From assembly GCA_963662515.1 (NCBI GenBank), contig OY759675.1, positions 992,001 through 1,056,000 of the forward strand: a stretch of 64,000 bases of DNA, read 5' to 3'. Position numbers and translations under genes: made by a program. Every line of letters starts with the position of its first letter. Positions within the stretch are counted from its first letter, which is position 1. Positions 17,131-25,413 of the stretch are shown here, piece by piece. The notes under the pieces are model-generated. The model was not told the origin of the DNA and searched no databases. It was given only the letters and a program-made list of their open reading frames with translations. Source of the DNA: JAFGDI01 sp963662515. GTDB taxonomy: Bacteria; Planctomycetota; Phycisphaerae; Sedimentisphaerales; SM23-30.

Positions 17131-18561
17131 ATGTCAGAGCGAATATTTCATAACGCCAAAAGGATATGTCGCGAGATACTTGTGCGTCTGGTGCGGGGTC
17201 ATCTTTCTGGGAATCTGGCAGAAAAGATCGACCGCATACCTCTGGATATGAGACCATCACAAGACCCGGTTACCCGCTGTTGCATTTATAAAGACAGGGC
17301 TGTGATCAAGTATCGCTGTATGGCATCTTTGGGTATGGCAGTTGAAACAGAAACCGATGAGCTAACCTCTCTGGCTGAGTATTATCAGCGGGCCAGTGCT
17401 GGTGGGTTAAGTTCTGGTGAATATATGACTGTATTGCAGGTTGCGTGCAGTTCCTGTGTCCGCTCTGGTTATAGTGTGTCAAATGGCTGTCGCGGCTGTG
17501 TGGCTCGCCCTTGTGTTTCTGTGTGCCCCAAAAATGCAGTAGCAGTTATAAAGGGTCAGGCCCATATAGATCAGGATCTGTGTATAAAATGTGGAAAGTG
17601 TCTGGAGGCCTGCCCGTTCCATGCCATAGTCTGGATGCCGGTGCCTTGTGAAGAAAGTTGTCCGGTAAAGGCTGTATATCAGGATGAGCAGGGGAGGAGG
17701 GTTATTGATAAGGATAAATGTATTTATTGTGGTAAGTGTATTGTCGCTTGTCCCTTTGGTGCAATAATGGAGTGTTCCAGATTGCTCGATGTTATCAATG
17801 CAATAAAATCAGGCCGTCATGTAACGGCTTTGCCGGCTCCGGCCATTGAAGGACAGTTTCCTGCCAATTGGCAACAGATGGAGATGGCACTAAAAAAACT
17901 TGGATTTTCTGATGTCTTGCAGGTAGCCTGGGGCGCAGAAATGACAATTGCACATGAGGCCGCAGAGTTAGCAGAAAAACTTGACAGCGGCCAGACACTG
18001 ATGACCACCTCTTGTTGTCCTGCTTTCGTGCAGTTCGCCAGGAAGCATTCTCCAGCAATTGAGCCCTTTGTTTCGCATACGCCCAGCCCGATGATATATG
18101 CCGGTAAGTTAGCAAAGCAAAAAGAGCCAGACACGCTGACTGTTTTTATCGGCCCATGTCTGGCCAAGCGGGTTGAAGCTCAGGCCAGTGACCAGATAGA
18201 TTTTGTTGTATCTTTTGAAGAGCTGGGTGCCTGGCTGGTTGCCGCTGAGATATTCCCAGATGAGCTGGAGCCAGATTTTTATGGTGAAATGCCTTCAGGG
18301 CCTGCCAGAGGCTTTGCTCTGAGTGGGGGCGTAGCTGATGCTGTTTCACTTTGTTACAATGGGAATACCCCTTTGAAAAAGTCTTGTATTGATGGTATTG
18401 ACCGTAAAGCGGCAGCTATATTGAAAAATCCCCACAAGGCTGTAAAAGATAATTTCCTGGAGGTTATGTCTTGTAAAGGCGGCTGTGTGGGTGGACCGAC
18501 TGCTTTGCAGTCAGTCCAAAAGGCTGCAAGTCAGGTTAAAAAGGCTATTAGTGGGTTCTGA
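17131..18561 (+). CDS. [FeFe]-hydrogenase, catalytic type (group B-like)
   Basis: This 476-residue protein should reduce protons to H2 with electrons from ferredoxin. The N-terminal half is rich in cysteine: a CSSC...CRGC block (106-123), then [4Fe-4S] ferredoxin motifs CIKCGKCLEACP (151-162) and CIYCGKCIVACP (197-208). The H-cluster motifs are intact: L1 TSCCPAF (Cys295, Cys296), L2 GPCLAKRVEA (Cys343) and L3 EVMSCKGGCVGGP (Cys448, Cys452). Phe in place of Trp in L1 and Gly-Pro-Cys in L2 resemble the group B subclass. The maturases HydE, HydF and HydG are not in the window. It is the last gene before the rex promoter. Confidence 0.9.
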   Translation: MSERIFHNAKRICREILVRLVRGHLSGNLAEKIDRIPLDMRPSQDPVTRCCIYKDRAVIKYRCMASLGMAVETETDELTSLAEYYQRASAGGLSSGEYMTVLQVACSSCVRSGYSVSNGCRGCVARPCVSVCPKNAVAVIKGQAHIDQDLCIKCGKCLEACPFHAIVWMPVPCEESCPVKAVYQDEQGRRVIDKDKCIYCGKCIVACPFGAIMECSRLLDVINAIKSGRHVTALPAPAIEGQFPANWQQMEMALKKLGFSDVLQVAWGAEMTIAHEAAELAEKLDSGQTLMTTSCCPAFVQFARKHSPAIEPFVSHTPSPMIYAGKLAKQKEPDTLTVFIGPCLAKRVEAQASDQIDFVVSFEELGAWLVAAEIFPDELEPDFYGEMPSGPARGFALSGGVADAVSLCYNGNTPLKKSCIDGIDRKAAAILKNPHKAVKDNFLEVMSCKGGCVGGPTALQSVQKAASQVKKAISGF

Positions 18562-18611
18562 TACTATATTCTATTTGCAGTTGCTGCTATGTCAAAGGTG
18601 CGATAAAACTC

Positions 18612-18640
18612 TTGACAAAAGGCAGGGCTTAATTGATAAT
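18612..18640 (+). promoter_or_regulatory. Sigma70-type promoter of rex
   Basis: TTGACA (18612-18617) and GATAAT (18635-18640) with a 17-base spacer, ~107 bp before the rex start codon. It gives rex its own transcript besides any read-through from the hydrogenase genes. Confidence 0.7.
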
Positions 18641-18684
18641 ATTGTATCGATAATTGTAATGTCAATATGGCTCAATAATTTTGA

Positions 18685-18709
18685 AAGTTGTATATTTTTT
18701 TTACAACTT
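18685..18709 (+). promoter_or_regulatory. Inverted repeat in the rex leader (candidate Rex box)
   Basis: A perfect 8-bp inverted repeat, AAGTTGTA (18685-18692) and TACAACTT (18702-18709), is separated by 9 T-rich bases. Its TTGT...ACAA frame resembles the general shape of Rex sites (TTGTGA...TCACAA), with two bases different per arm. It lies between the promoter and the start codon, fitting autoregulation, but it could instead be an mRNA hairpin. Confidence 0.45.
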
Positions 18710-18746
18710 ATTGTGAGCTATAGTTTTAACTGAAAATGAGGTTCTG

Positions 18747-19394
18747 ATGCCAGATAAGAAACGCCTGACCAAACTGCCTACCATAAGGAGAATGCCGATG
18801 TATCTTCGTATGTTGGGGAAGGTTCGCAAGGACGGCATGGAGCATGTATCGTCTAATTTTCTGGCAGAAGCCCTGGATCTTGAGGCTATAGTAGTTCGCA
18901 AGGATCTGGCGGTCGCCGGGATACTTGGTAAGCCCAGAGTTGGTTTCGAGGTTCAGACTGCCATAGAGGCTATAGAAAGATTTATGAATTTTAATAGCCC
19001 TACTGATGCAGTGTTGGTAGGTGCCGGTCATTTGGGTTGTGCCTTGTTGGGCTATACCGGCTTTGTAAATCTGGGCCTTAATATTGTAGCCGCATTTGAT
19101 AGTGATTCGGGTAAGTCTGGAACTATCCACGACAAGCCGGTGTATCCTTTGACTGAGTTTACTCAGAGATGTAAGGATATGAAAATCCAGATCGGGATAC
19201 TCTGTGTGCCGGGCCGGTTTGCTCAGGAAGTGACAGACATGATGGTTCAGGCCGGTATTAAGGGGATCTGGAATTTTACACCGCGAAAATTAAATGTACC
19301 TCAGGGGGTGGTGGTGCAGCGTGAGGATCTGGCCGAGGGTCTGGCCGAATTGTCGGTTAAGCTAAGTCGTATGGCCCAGTTAGCAGAAGAATAA
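18747..19394 (+). CDS. rex: Redox-sensing transcriptional repressor Rex
   Basis: Rex is a dimeric repressor that leaves DNA when the NADH/NAD+ ratio rises and so releases fermentative genes. The 215-residue length is normal. The N-terminal winged helix includes RRMPMYLRML, a family block, and VSSNFLAEALDLEAIVVRKDL; the Rossmann domain has VLVGAGHLGCALLGY, and the C-terminal swapped helix closes the protein. GAGG lies ~6 bases before the ATG. Its place directly after the adhE-hydrogenase group makes those genes the obvious targets, though this is inference. The MFS gene downstream begins 3 bases after the rex stop. Confidence 0.96.
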   Translation: MPDKKRLTKLPTIRRMPMYLRMLGKVRKDGMEHVSSNFLAEALDLEAIVVRKDLAVAGILGKPRVGFEVQTAIEAIERFMNFNSPTDAVLVGAGHLGCALLGYTGFVNLGLNIVAAFDSDSGKSGTIHDKPVYPLTEFTQRCKDMKIQIGILCVPGRFAQEVTDMMVQAGIKGIWNFTPRKLNVPQGVVVQREDLAEGLAELSVKLSRMAQLAEE

Positions 19395-19397
19395 CTC

Positions 19398-20612
19398 GTG
19401 GTTGTTGAAAAGCAAAAAACGCACGATCTTTCCCGTCCGGAGGAGATCCGTTATATTTTCTTTCTGGGATTACTGGCGACAGTACCGCCTCTGGCCACTG
19501 ATATGTATTTGGCTGCAATGCCGACTATTGCCAGTCAGTGGTCGGTTAGTGAGCAGCAGGTTAGTCAGTCGCTGGTTTTGTGGTTTCTCAGCTTTAGTAT
19601 TTCCTTGTTGGCATGTGGTCCGATAGCAGATAAGGTTGGACGCAGACCGGTTCTGCTTTCAGGTCTGGTATTATTTACGGTATCAACTTTTCTTTGTGCC
19701 TTTTCTCAGGGACTTGGCCAATTGATCTTTTTCAGGATATTGCAGGGTATTGGGGCATCAGCGCCATCGTCAATGTCAATGGCAATTTGTCGAGACAGGT
19801 ATCAGGGCAGTGTTCGTAAGAATATTCTTGCATATATATCTATTATCTTGTGTATGGCACCCATGGTTGCTCCGAGTATAGGTGCAGTTTTATTAAAATA
19901 TTACAATTGGCGTTCGATCTTTATTGCTCAGGGAATTTTATCATTAATAAGCCTGCTGGTATCAATACCATACAAGGAAACGCTGGTTGAGCCTTTGAAA
20001 ACAGGCTGGGTGGGTGCTTTTGCCCGGTATGGTTCACTGGTCAGAAATAGTCGCTATATGTTGTGCAATAGTGTCATGGGGCTTATCCCCGGTCCATTTT
20101 ATGGTTATCTGGCATTGTCACCTCTGGCGTATATAAAAATATTTGGTCAGAGTGAATTTACTTTTGCCATAATGTTTGCCGTAAATGCCCTGGTGTCTAT
20201 TGCCGGAGCTTATAGCTGTACCAGGTTCAATCGTTTTATAAATGACCGTCGCCTTATCACTTATTGTCTGTTTGGCTGTTTAGCTGGTGGTGTGGGTATG
20301 ATACTTTGGGGTGGGAAGAGTTTTGTCCTTTTTGCAGTCTTTGTTGCTTTGATAACTTATTTTTCTGGTATGACCAGACCGTTAAGTAATAATCTTATTC
20401 TGGAGCAGGTTAATACCGATATTGGCTCAGCTTCGTCCTTTATCGTGTTTTATCAGATGTTTATTGGCCAGTTTTGTATGGCGATTACTACCTATAGCTG
20501 GTCGGACCAGATATTTTCTTATGGCATACTGGCCAGTGCAGTACCGGTATTAGTATTAGTTGGCTGGCTGGTATTTGTTGCCAGGCTTGATACCGCGACT
20601 GTCAGGAAATAG
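19398..20612 (+). CDS. MFS exporter, Bcr/CflA family
   Basis: A 404-residue inner-membrane protein with about 12 hydrophobic segments. TDMYLAAMPTIA in the first helix and the loop motif ADKVGRRPVLLSG between helices 2 and 3 are typical of the Bcr/CflA drug-H+ antiporter family. Translation starts with GTG 3 bases after rex, so the two are probably translated from one message. Substrate unknown. Confidence 0.87.
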   Translation: MVVEKQKTHDLSRPEEIRYIFFLGLLATVPPLATDMYLAAMPTIASQWSVSEQQVSQSLVLWFLSFSISLLACGPIADKVGRRPVLLSGLVLFTVSTFLCAFSQGLGQLIFFRILQGIGASAPSSMSMAICRDRYQGSVRKNILAYISIILCMAPMVAPSIGAVLLKYYNWRSIFIAQGILSLISLLVSIPYKETLVEPLKTGWVGAFARYGSLVRNSRYMLCNSVMGLIPGPFYGYLALSPLAYIKIFGQSEFTFAIMFAVNALVSIAGAYSCTRFNRFINDRRLITYCLFGCLAGGVGMILWGGKSFVLFAVFVALITYFSGMTRPLSNNLILEQVNTDIGSASSFIVFYQMFIGQFCMAITTYSWSDQIFSYGILASAVPVLVLVGWLVFVARLDTATVRK

Positions 20613-20621
20613 TGGGGGCTT

Positions 20622-21368
20622 ATGATAAGACTTAATGATTTACATTGGTATCATAATCGTGGTCTTGAGCTGCTTAATGCCGGTGACTATGAGGGGGCTG
20701 CTGAGATATTTTCTCGTCTTACTGAGCTGGACCCGCTTGGCTCTCATTGGTACTATAATTGGGGGTTGGCTCTTACCTCAATGGGTGAGCATGAGCAGGC
20801 CTGTGATAAATATCTCAAGGCCCTTCAGATCAAGGGTGATTATGCTGATGCCTGTTTTAATTGTGCCCGCAGTATGTTCGATTTGGGGCGGTATTTCCAG
20901 GCGGTAAAGATGCTCGAGAAATTACTGGCCCTTGAGCCTGATGCGGTAGAGGGCTGGTATCTGCTGGGTGACTGTCTGTGTCAGTTGGGTTTTTATCGTC
21001 AGGCTTGCGATAAATATCGTGAGGCTACAGAGCTTGATCCGACTTTGTATTTTGTTTATGTTAATTGGGGACTGGCTTTGTTCAATCTGGCTCAGGAAAC
21101 AGAGGAAGGGCCGGAATATCGGGAATTACTCAGGCAGGAGAAAGAGAAATATTTATTGGCCGAAGAAATTGAGCCCGGCAGCGGCAGTTATAATCTGGCT
21201 TGTGTCTTTTGCCTTGAAGGTGATATCAGACAGTGCCGCAACTGGCTGGAAAAAGCCAGTTATACCGGTCATCTCCCTGATTGGGACTATGCCAGTAATG
21301 ATGAAGACCTGGCAGCAGTAGTAAATAAATCATGGTTCAAAAATCTGCAATGGGCAGCACTGGAATGA
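20622..21368 (+). CDS. Tetratricopeptide repeat protein
   Basis: A 248-residue soluble protein with no signal peptide. Consecutive ~34-residue helical repeats cover residues ~5-165, with recurring patterns such as YNWGLALTSMGEHEQACDKY and YLLGDCLCQLGFYRQACDKY. The C-terminal part has a fifth, more divergent pair of helices. TPR arrays bind other proteins; no enzymatic motif is visible. It begins 9 bases after the MFS gene and is followed 16 bases later by a membrane protein, so rex-MFS-TPR-membrane protein may be one unit. Function not assigned. Confidence 0.8.
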   Translation: MIRLNDLHWYHNRGLELLNAGDYEGAAEIFSRLTELDPLGSHWYYNWGLALTSMGEHEQACDKYLKALQIKGDYADACFNCARSMFDLGRYFQAVKMLEKLLALEPDAVEGWYLLGDCLCQLGFYRQACDKYREATELDPTLYFVYVNWGLALFNLAQETEEGPEYRELLRQEKEKYLLAEEIEPGSGSYNLACVFCLEGDIRQCRNWLEKASYTGHLPDWDYASNDEDLAAVVNKSWFKNLQWAALE

Positions 21369-21384
21369 AAGTATGGGTGTTTAG

Positions 21385-22611
21385 ATGTCAACTCAAGGTA
21401 TAGAATTTGAAAGTGATTATGCTGTAATATTTTCTGGCAAGATTAAGAGTTTATTCAGCCTTGACATGAAGTTTCTTCTGATTGTCCCAGCGTTATTTAT
21501 AGTTCTGAGTTCTGGATATCTTGCTCCTTTTTTTATTTTTGCAGTAATTCCTGTTTTGTTATTGTGGTTGGCTAATGTGTTACTATTGTCTGTTTATTAT
21601 CTGAAGCTTAAAAGAGTAGGCTTAAGCAATTTGTTTTTAGAAGCTGGCAAACCGTTGCTTTTGCTGATGCTTATGATATTTACCATACCGTTAGGTAGCA
21701 TAGGTTTTGCCAGTAGAAGTGACTATACCAAGAGTTACTTCAAAGAAAGTTCAGTAATGTCTGATGTTGCCAGTGCTCTGGCAAAGTACGCAGAGACTCA
21801 TAATGGCCAATATCCAGATCCGGAGAGGTGGTGTCAGGAGCTGTGTTTTGATCAGAATCCGATTAGATTTGCTTCTGAAATGAATGTTGTGCTGAATCCT
21901 ATGGCTCTGGAGCTTGGAGCTGATAAGCCTGTTGATATGGTTTTGGGTTTTGTCTGTTATAATGGACAATGGGGTCAGGTTGGTATTTATGATCGGAATG
22001 TTCATCTTGTTGGTAAATTGTTTCATTATTTTACTGGCAGATGGCGGGATAAAGTGGTCAGGTCAGATCAGGCTGAATATTTGAAATGGAATATGGAAAA
22101 GAAGCCAAGGGTCGATAGTACGATTAGTGATATTTGCGGAGCTATATTGTTCGGTAGCCTTGTTGTATTGGGCGGCTATGCAACAGTACGACACAGAAGT
22201 CTTTTGAAAAGATGTATTTTTCCCATTTTTGTAATAGGTTCATTATCAACAATATCTGGTGGTTTATTTTGTTCCTGGGCTACGATGTTATTTGAAGGTG
22301 GCAGCGCGCAAAGATTTATGGGACTCCATGGGTTTGGTATGTTTTTAGGTGTATTGTTTTCATGGTGCTTTGTGCTTTGGATGGCATATTACAGATTAAG
22401 GTGTAATTATGAACAATATGCTTACTGGGCGACCTTTTGGGGTGCGATTGCCGGAATTATTTGTTCATGTTATCTGCATCTTTTTTTGATGGTGATGTAC
22501 AATGAGTTGACTTTTTACCCATTGTTGGCAGGTGTGCCGTTCGGTGCCTGGTCAGGTATGCTTCTCGGCTGGTGGACAGGCAGGATGCTTGATTCCCGGC
22601 TAATTAAATAA
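21385..22611 (+). CDS. Polytopic membrane protein of unknown function
   Basis: I do not recognise this 408-residue protein. There are about three hydrophobic helices in residues 25-115, a soluble domain at ~120-240, and four or five more helices to the end. The soluble part (ALAKYAETHNGQYPDPERW, then FVCYNGQWGQVGIYDRNVHLV) resembles the globular domain of pilin-like proteins common in Planctomycetota, where a helix is followed by a GxYP turn and later a displayed-text-like sheet. The ATG has GGTGTTTAG rather than a clear Shine-Dalgarno. It ends just before a probable bidirectional terminator. Confidence 0.7.
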   Translation: MSTQGIEFESDYAVIFSGKIKSLFSLDMKFLLIVPALFIVLSSGYLAPFFIFAVIPVLLLWLANVLLLSVYYLKLKRVGLSNLFLEAGKPLLLLMLMIFTIPLGSIGFASRSDYTKSYFKESSVMSDVASALAKYAETHNGQYPDPERWCQELCFDQNPIRFASEMNVVLNPMALELGADKPVDMVLGFVCYNGQWGQVGIYDRNVHLVGKLFHYFTGRWRDKVVRSDQAEYLKWNMEKKPRVDSTISDICGAILFGSLVVLGGYATVRHRSLLKRCIFPIFVIGSLSTISGGLFCSWATMLFEGGSAQRFMGLHGFGMFLGVLFSWCFVLWMAYYRLRCNYEQYAYWATFWGAIAGIICSCYLHLFLMVMYNELTFYPLLAGVPFGAWSGMLLGWWTGRMLDSRLIK

Positions 22612-22647
22612 AGGTGCCATGTTGGCAGCGTCCGCCTCAAAAAAAAC

Positions 22648-22690
22648 ACCCCGCTTGGTCCTGTTATCAGCACAACCATTCGGGGTTTTA
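22648..22690. terminator. Probable bidirectional terminator between convergent genes
   Basis: ACCCCG (22648-22653) pairs with CGGGGT (22681-22686), with an inner TGGT/ACCA extension. An A-run before and a T-run after the stem let it serve the plus-strand membrane protein and the minus-strand small gene. Confidence 0.6.
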
Positions 22691-22731
22691 GCAAATGAAT
22701 TTACATATCAGTCAAAAATGACTTATTGCGG

Positions 22732-22980
22732 TTACTTTCCGCTATTGCTGCTGAACAGACTGAAACTGCTGACTTTTTCTTTAGCAGCGTTGACACCTGT
22801 CCAGACCTTTTCTTCGGCTCTGCCCCAGTCGGCCAGTTCCTGAGCCCGGCTGATGTTCAAAGAGCCGCCCTCTGTTATGTCAGAGATGAACTGCTTGGTG
22901 TCGCCCGGGCTTAATACCCAAAGGGTGCAGAAAACGCCTAGTGCAAAAGCAATAACGAATGTGAACAAAAATTTCCTCAC
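22732..22980 (-). CDS. Small single-pass membrane protein, unknown function
   Basis: An 82-residue protein. The start is set by a perfect AGGAGG five bases before a GTG at 22980; longer in-frame versions (to 23118) lack a ribosome-binding site and read as spurious. Residues ~3-24 form one hydrophobic helix (FLFTFVIAFALGVFCTLWVL). The rest is a short amphipathic region (ELADWGRAEEKVW...). It resembles small membrane-anchored proteins next to flagellar or envelope genes, but I do not recognise a family. Confidence 0.7.
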   Translation of the reverse strand: MRKFLFTFVIAFALGVFCTLWVLSPGDTKQFISDITEGGSLNISRAQELADWGRAEEKVWTGVNAAKEKVSSFSLFSSNSGK

Positions 22981-23748
22981 CTGTACCTCCTGTCTGCAAT
23001 CGCTTTTTTTGTAACCCTGAATAGCAACTGCCTGAAATCGCACCTGAACGGGGAATCTCCTGGCAGATCTACATGATCTGCTGCCTGTCGGGGCAAAAAA
23101 CAAGAAACATTCCCGCATCAGTTAAAGTTTTCTCCGAGGATCCTGATTGTTCGGTGTTCTCACCTTAATTCTCCAATATAACACAGAAATAGTCAAGCTG
23201 GGAAATTGATAATAAATAAAATATTTATTTTGAATATTCTATTAAAGTCAGCCATAACGATGATTTGATCTGAATATGGTCTTATAACTAATTATTACTG
23301 TTTCATGTTTTGTAACACAGTGCTAAATAGTATCTTATGTGTTGTTTGTTGTGCTGTCAAAAATACCATTGCTTATGGCAGTGTCCCATAATATTTTTTT
23401 AGGTCCAATAAGAAAATTATCCCCCAGAAAATAAAGAAATTGTTGTCGGTCGGTCGATTGCCTGAGTGTCGCGTTAAAACGACAGCAAGGAAAAGAAAGA
23501 GAACGAGGTAAGGCCAGATGTGATATAGCGGCCGCAGAACCGTGAAGTATCACATGTAAAAAGTAAATATGTTATGGGTTTTGGGACTCAGCTCAGATCT
23601 TTGGTTTTGAGAAGGAGCCAGAGATAGTCGAAAACTCATGTGATAAGCACCCCGGGTATTGCAGGTTCGTCGGTATTATCTGAAGGCAGAAGTCAGTATA
23701 GTACTACACTGAAGCTGTTTGTTACAGCCAGGAAAACGAATAGCAAGC
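22981..23748. other. Gene-free region between the small membrane protein and flagellin
   Basis: Nearly 770 bases without a credible ORF. On the minus strand it forms a possible 5' leader for the small gene, with a 7-bp hairpin (GCAGATC/GATCTGC, 23063-23081). The part nearer flagellin has no sigma54 or sigma28 promoter that I can support. No known riboswitch pattern was recognised. Confidence 0.5.
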
Positions 23749-23767
23749 CCTCCATTGTGGATGGAGG
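23749..23767 (+). promoter_or_regulatory. Hairpin sequestering the flagellin ribosome-binding site
   Basis: CCTCCAT (23749-23755) pairs perfectly with ATGGAGG (23761-23767) around the loop TGTGG. The 3' arm contains the GGAGG Shine-Dalgarno, 9 bases before the ATG. GGA motifs in the loop and stem resemble the arrangement of CsrA targets on flagellin mRNA in Bacillus; no csrA gene is in the window. Confidence 0.6.
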
Positions 23768-23776
23768 TATATTAAG

Positions 23777-25246
23777 ATGAGCAGGATCAACACTAATGTG
23801 ACTGCGCTAATAAGTACGCGCATTTTGAACAACAACAATGATCAGTTAAATCTTTCGCTGGAACGACTCAGTACTGGTGTAAGGATCAATCGCGGAGCAG
23901 ATGACCCTGCCGGGTTGATCGCTTCTGAGAATCTCAGAAAGCAGATAAAAGGTACTGAGACAGCATTGTCAAATGCTGAGCGGGCGATAAATATTATCGG
24001 TACCGCTGAAGGTGCCCTCAGTGAGGTCAGTGATATGCTGGTCGAATTGCAGGGATTACTGCTTCAGTCGGCTAATACCGGTGGAATGAGTGAAGAAGAA
24101 ATTGCCGCTAACCAGCTACAGGCTGACTCCATTCTTAACACTATCGATCGCATAGCCAATTCTACCGAATTTGAGGGTATTAAGCTCCTTAATGGTAACT
24201 ATGACTATACTGTCAGTGGTGGAAATATTACCACTTTTACCAGTGCTATTAACGACCTTAAGGTTAATGGTGCCAAGCTCATTGATGGGGCGGCTATGAA
24301 TGTCTCTGTGTCGGTGACTACTTCGGCTCAGACTGGTAAGGCATATCTCTCTGGAGCTGTTTCGGGCGTACTTACCATCAAGATAGGTTCTAATCGAGGC
24401 AGTACTGAGCTTACTTTTGCCAGTGGTACATCAGTAGCAAATGTTGCAACCAGTATTAATGCTGTCAAAGAGGTTACAGGTGTTTCTGCTACTGTAAGTG
24501 CTAATAATGTGTCAGTCAAGCTCAATAGTGTTGACTTTGGCAGTGAGGCTTATGTAAGCGTCGAGAGACTTACTGTTCCAGCTAATGGCATGAGAATATT
24601 GGCTTCCGATGCAACCACCGGCCTTAAGACTGGCGGTGCTCTTACCGAAACCAGAGATGCTGGTGTGGATGCTGTTGCTACGATCAATGGTACGCAGGCC
24701 GTCGCCAGCGGTAAGAGAATATCGATCAAGACCGCGATGGTTGATCTGGAGATGGCACTGACTAATGATCGGGCGACAAGATTAGGTAGCAGCTCTTTCA
24801 GTATAACCGGCGGTGGAGGCGACTTTGCTATTGGCAGTGTGGTTGATGCTATCGGTTTAGAGGCGGTAGGTATTTACAGTGTATCTTCTTCTTCGCTTGG
24901 AACCACAGATGATGGAAGATTGAGCACATTAAAGACCGGTGGGGCAAACAGCCTTAGTTCTAAAAACCTTTATACCGCTCAACGAATTGTCAGCCAGTCG
25001 ATTAAAGATATTTCCTCGCTTCGCGGAAGACTTGGTTCATTCCAGAAAAACACACTTGATAAGACCATAAATTCGCTGACTGTAACCAAGGAAAACCTCT
25101 TTGCCGCTGAGTCTGCTATCAGAGATACAGACTTCGCCACTGAGACTTCAGCTCTGACCAGAAGTCAGATATTGGTACAGTCTGCTACTAATGTTCTGTC
25201 GCAGGCTAATGTCTCTCCGCAGAATGTATTGCAACTGCTGGGGTAA
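23777..25246 (+). CDS. Flagellin
   Basis: This protein is the filament subunit exported by the flagellar type III system. It has 489 residues. The conserved N-terminal D0/D1 region begins MSRINTNVTALISTRILN and includes LERLSTGVRINRGADDPAGLIASE; the C-terminal D1/D0 region includes VTKENLFAAESAIRDTDFA and ends in NVSPQNVLQLLG. The variable middle (~140-380) is Ser/Thr/Gly-rich and contains repeated VSVK/TIK beta patterns. No other flagellar gene is nearby, so this is an isolated flagellin locus, with a strong terminator after it. Confidence 0.95.
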   Translation: MSRINTNVTALISTRILNNNNDQLNLSLERLSTGVRINRGADDPAGLIASENLRKQIKGTETALSNAERAINIIGTAEGALSEVSDMLVELQGLLLQSANTGGMSEEEIAANQLQADSILNTIDRIANSTEFEGIKLLNGNYDYTVSGGNITTFTSAINDLKVNGAKLIDGAAMNVSVSVTTSAQTGKAYLSGAVSGVLTIKIGSNRGSTELTFASGTSVANVATSINAVKEVTGVSATVSANNVSVKLNSVDFGSEAYVSVERLTVPANGMRILASDATTGLKTGGALTETRDAGVDAVATINGTQAVASGKRISIKTAMVDLEMALTNDRATRLGSSSFSITGGGGDFAIGSVVDAIGLEAVGIYSVSSSSLGTTDDGRLSTLKTGGANSLSSKNLYTAQRIVSQSIKDISSLRGRLGSFQKNTLDKTINSLTVTKENLFAAESAIRDTDFATETSALTRSQILVQSATNVLSQANVSPQNVLQLLG

Positions 25247-25286
25247 TGACCAGAAGGTTTTTATCTCATATTACTGAATTTTTCCC

Positions 25287-25319
25287 AGGCCATCTGCTCT
25301 CAGCAGGTGGCCTTTTTTG
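25287..25319 (+). terminator. Terminator after flagellin
   Basis: A 12-bp stem with one wobble (AGGCCATCTGCT / AGCAGGTGGCCT), a 3-base loop and six T. Confidence 0.92.
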
Positions 25320-25413
25320 TTGAAATATAGTCTGATACAGGCTAAACTGGCTTGCTGCTTTCCATGGCTGCCAGAGTTGGTAACTATGTGTTAGTAGCAA
25401 TAGAAAAGAGGAA

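Noticed and set aside
22619..22914. Two plus-strand ORFs (74 and 62 codons) after the membrane protein
   Set aside because: They overlap the better-supported minus-strand gene with its AGGAGG site and the terminator hairpin.
22985..23180. A riboswitch in the minus-strand leader of the small membrane protein
   Set aside because: Only one 7-bp hairpin is visible and no known riboswitch core fits.
23640..23700. A sigma54-type promoter before flagellin (GCAC...TTGC)
   Set aside because: The spacing between the two elements is 8 bases rather than 5 and the GG of the -24 element is missing.
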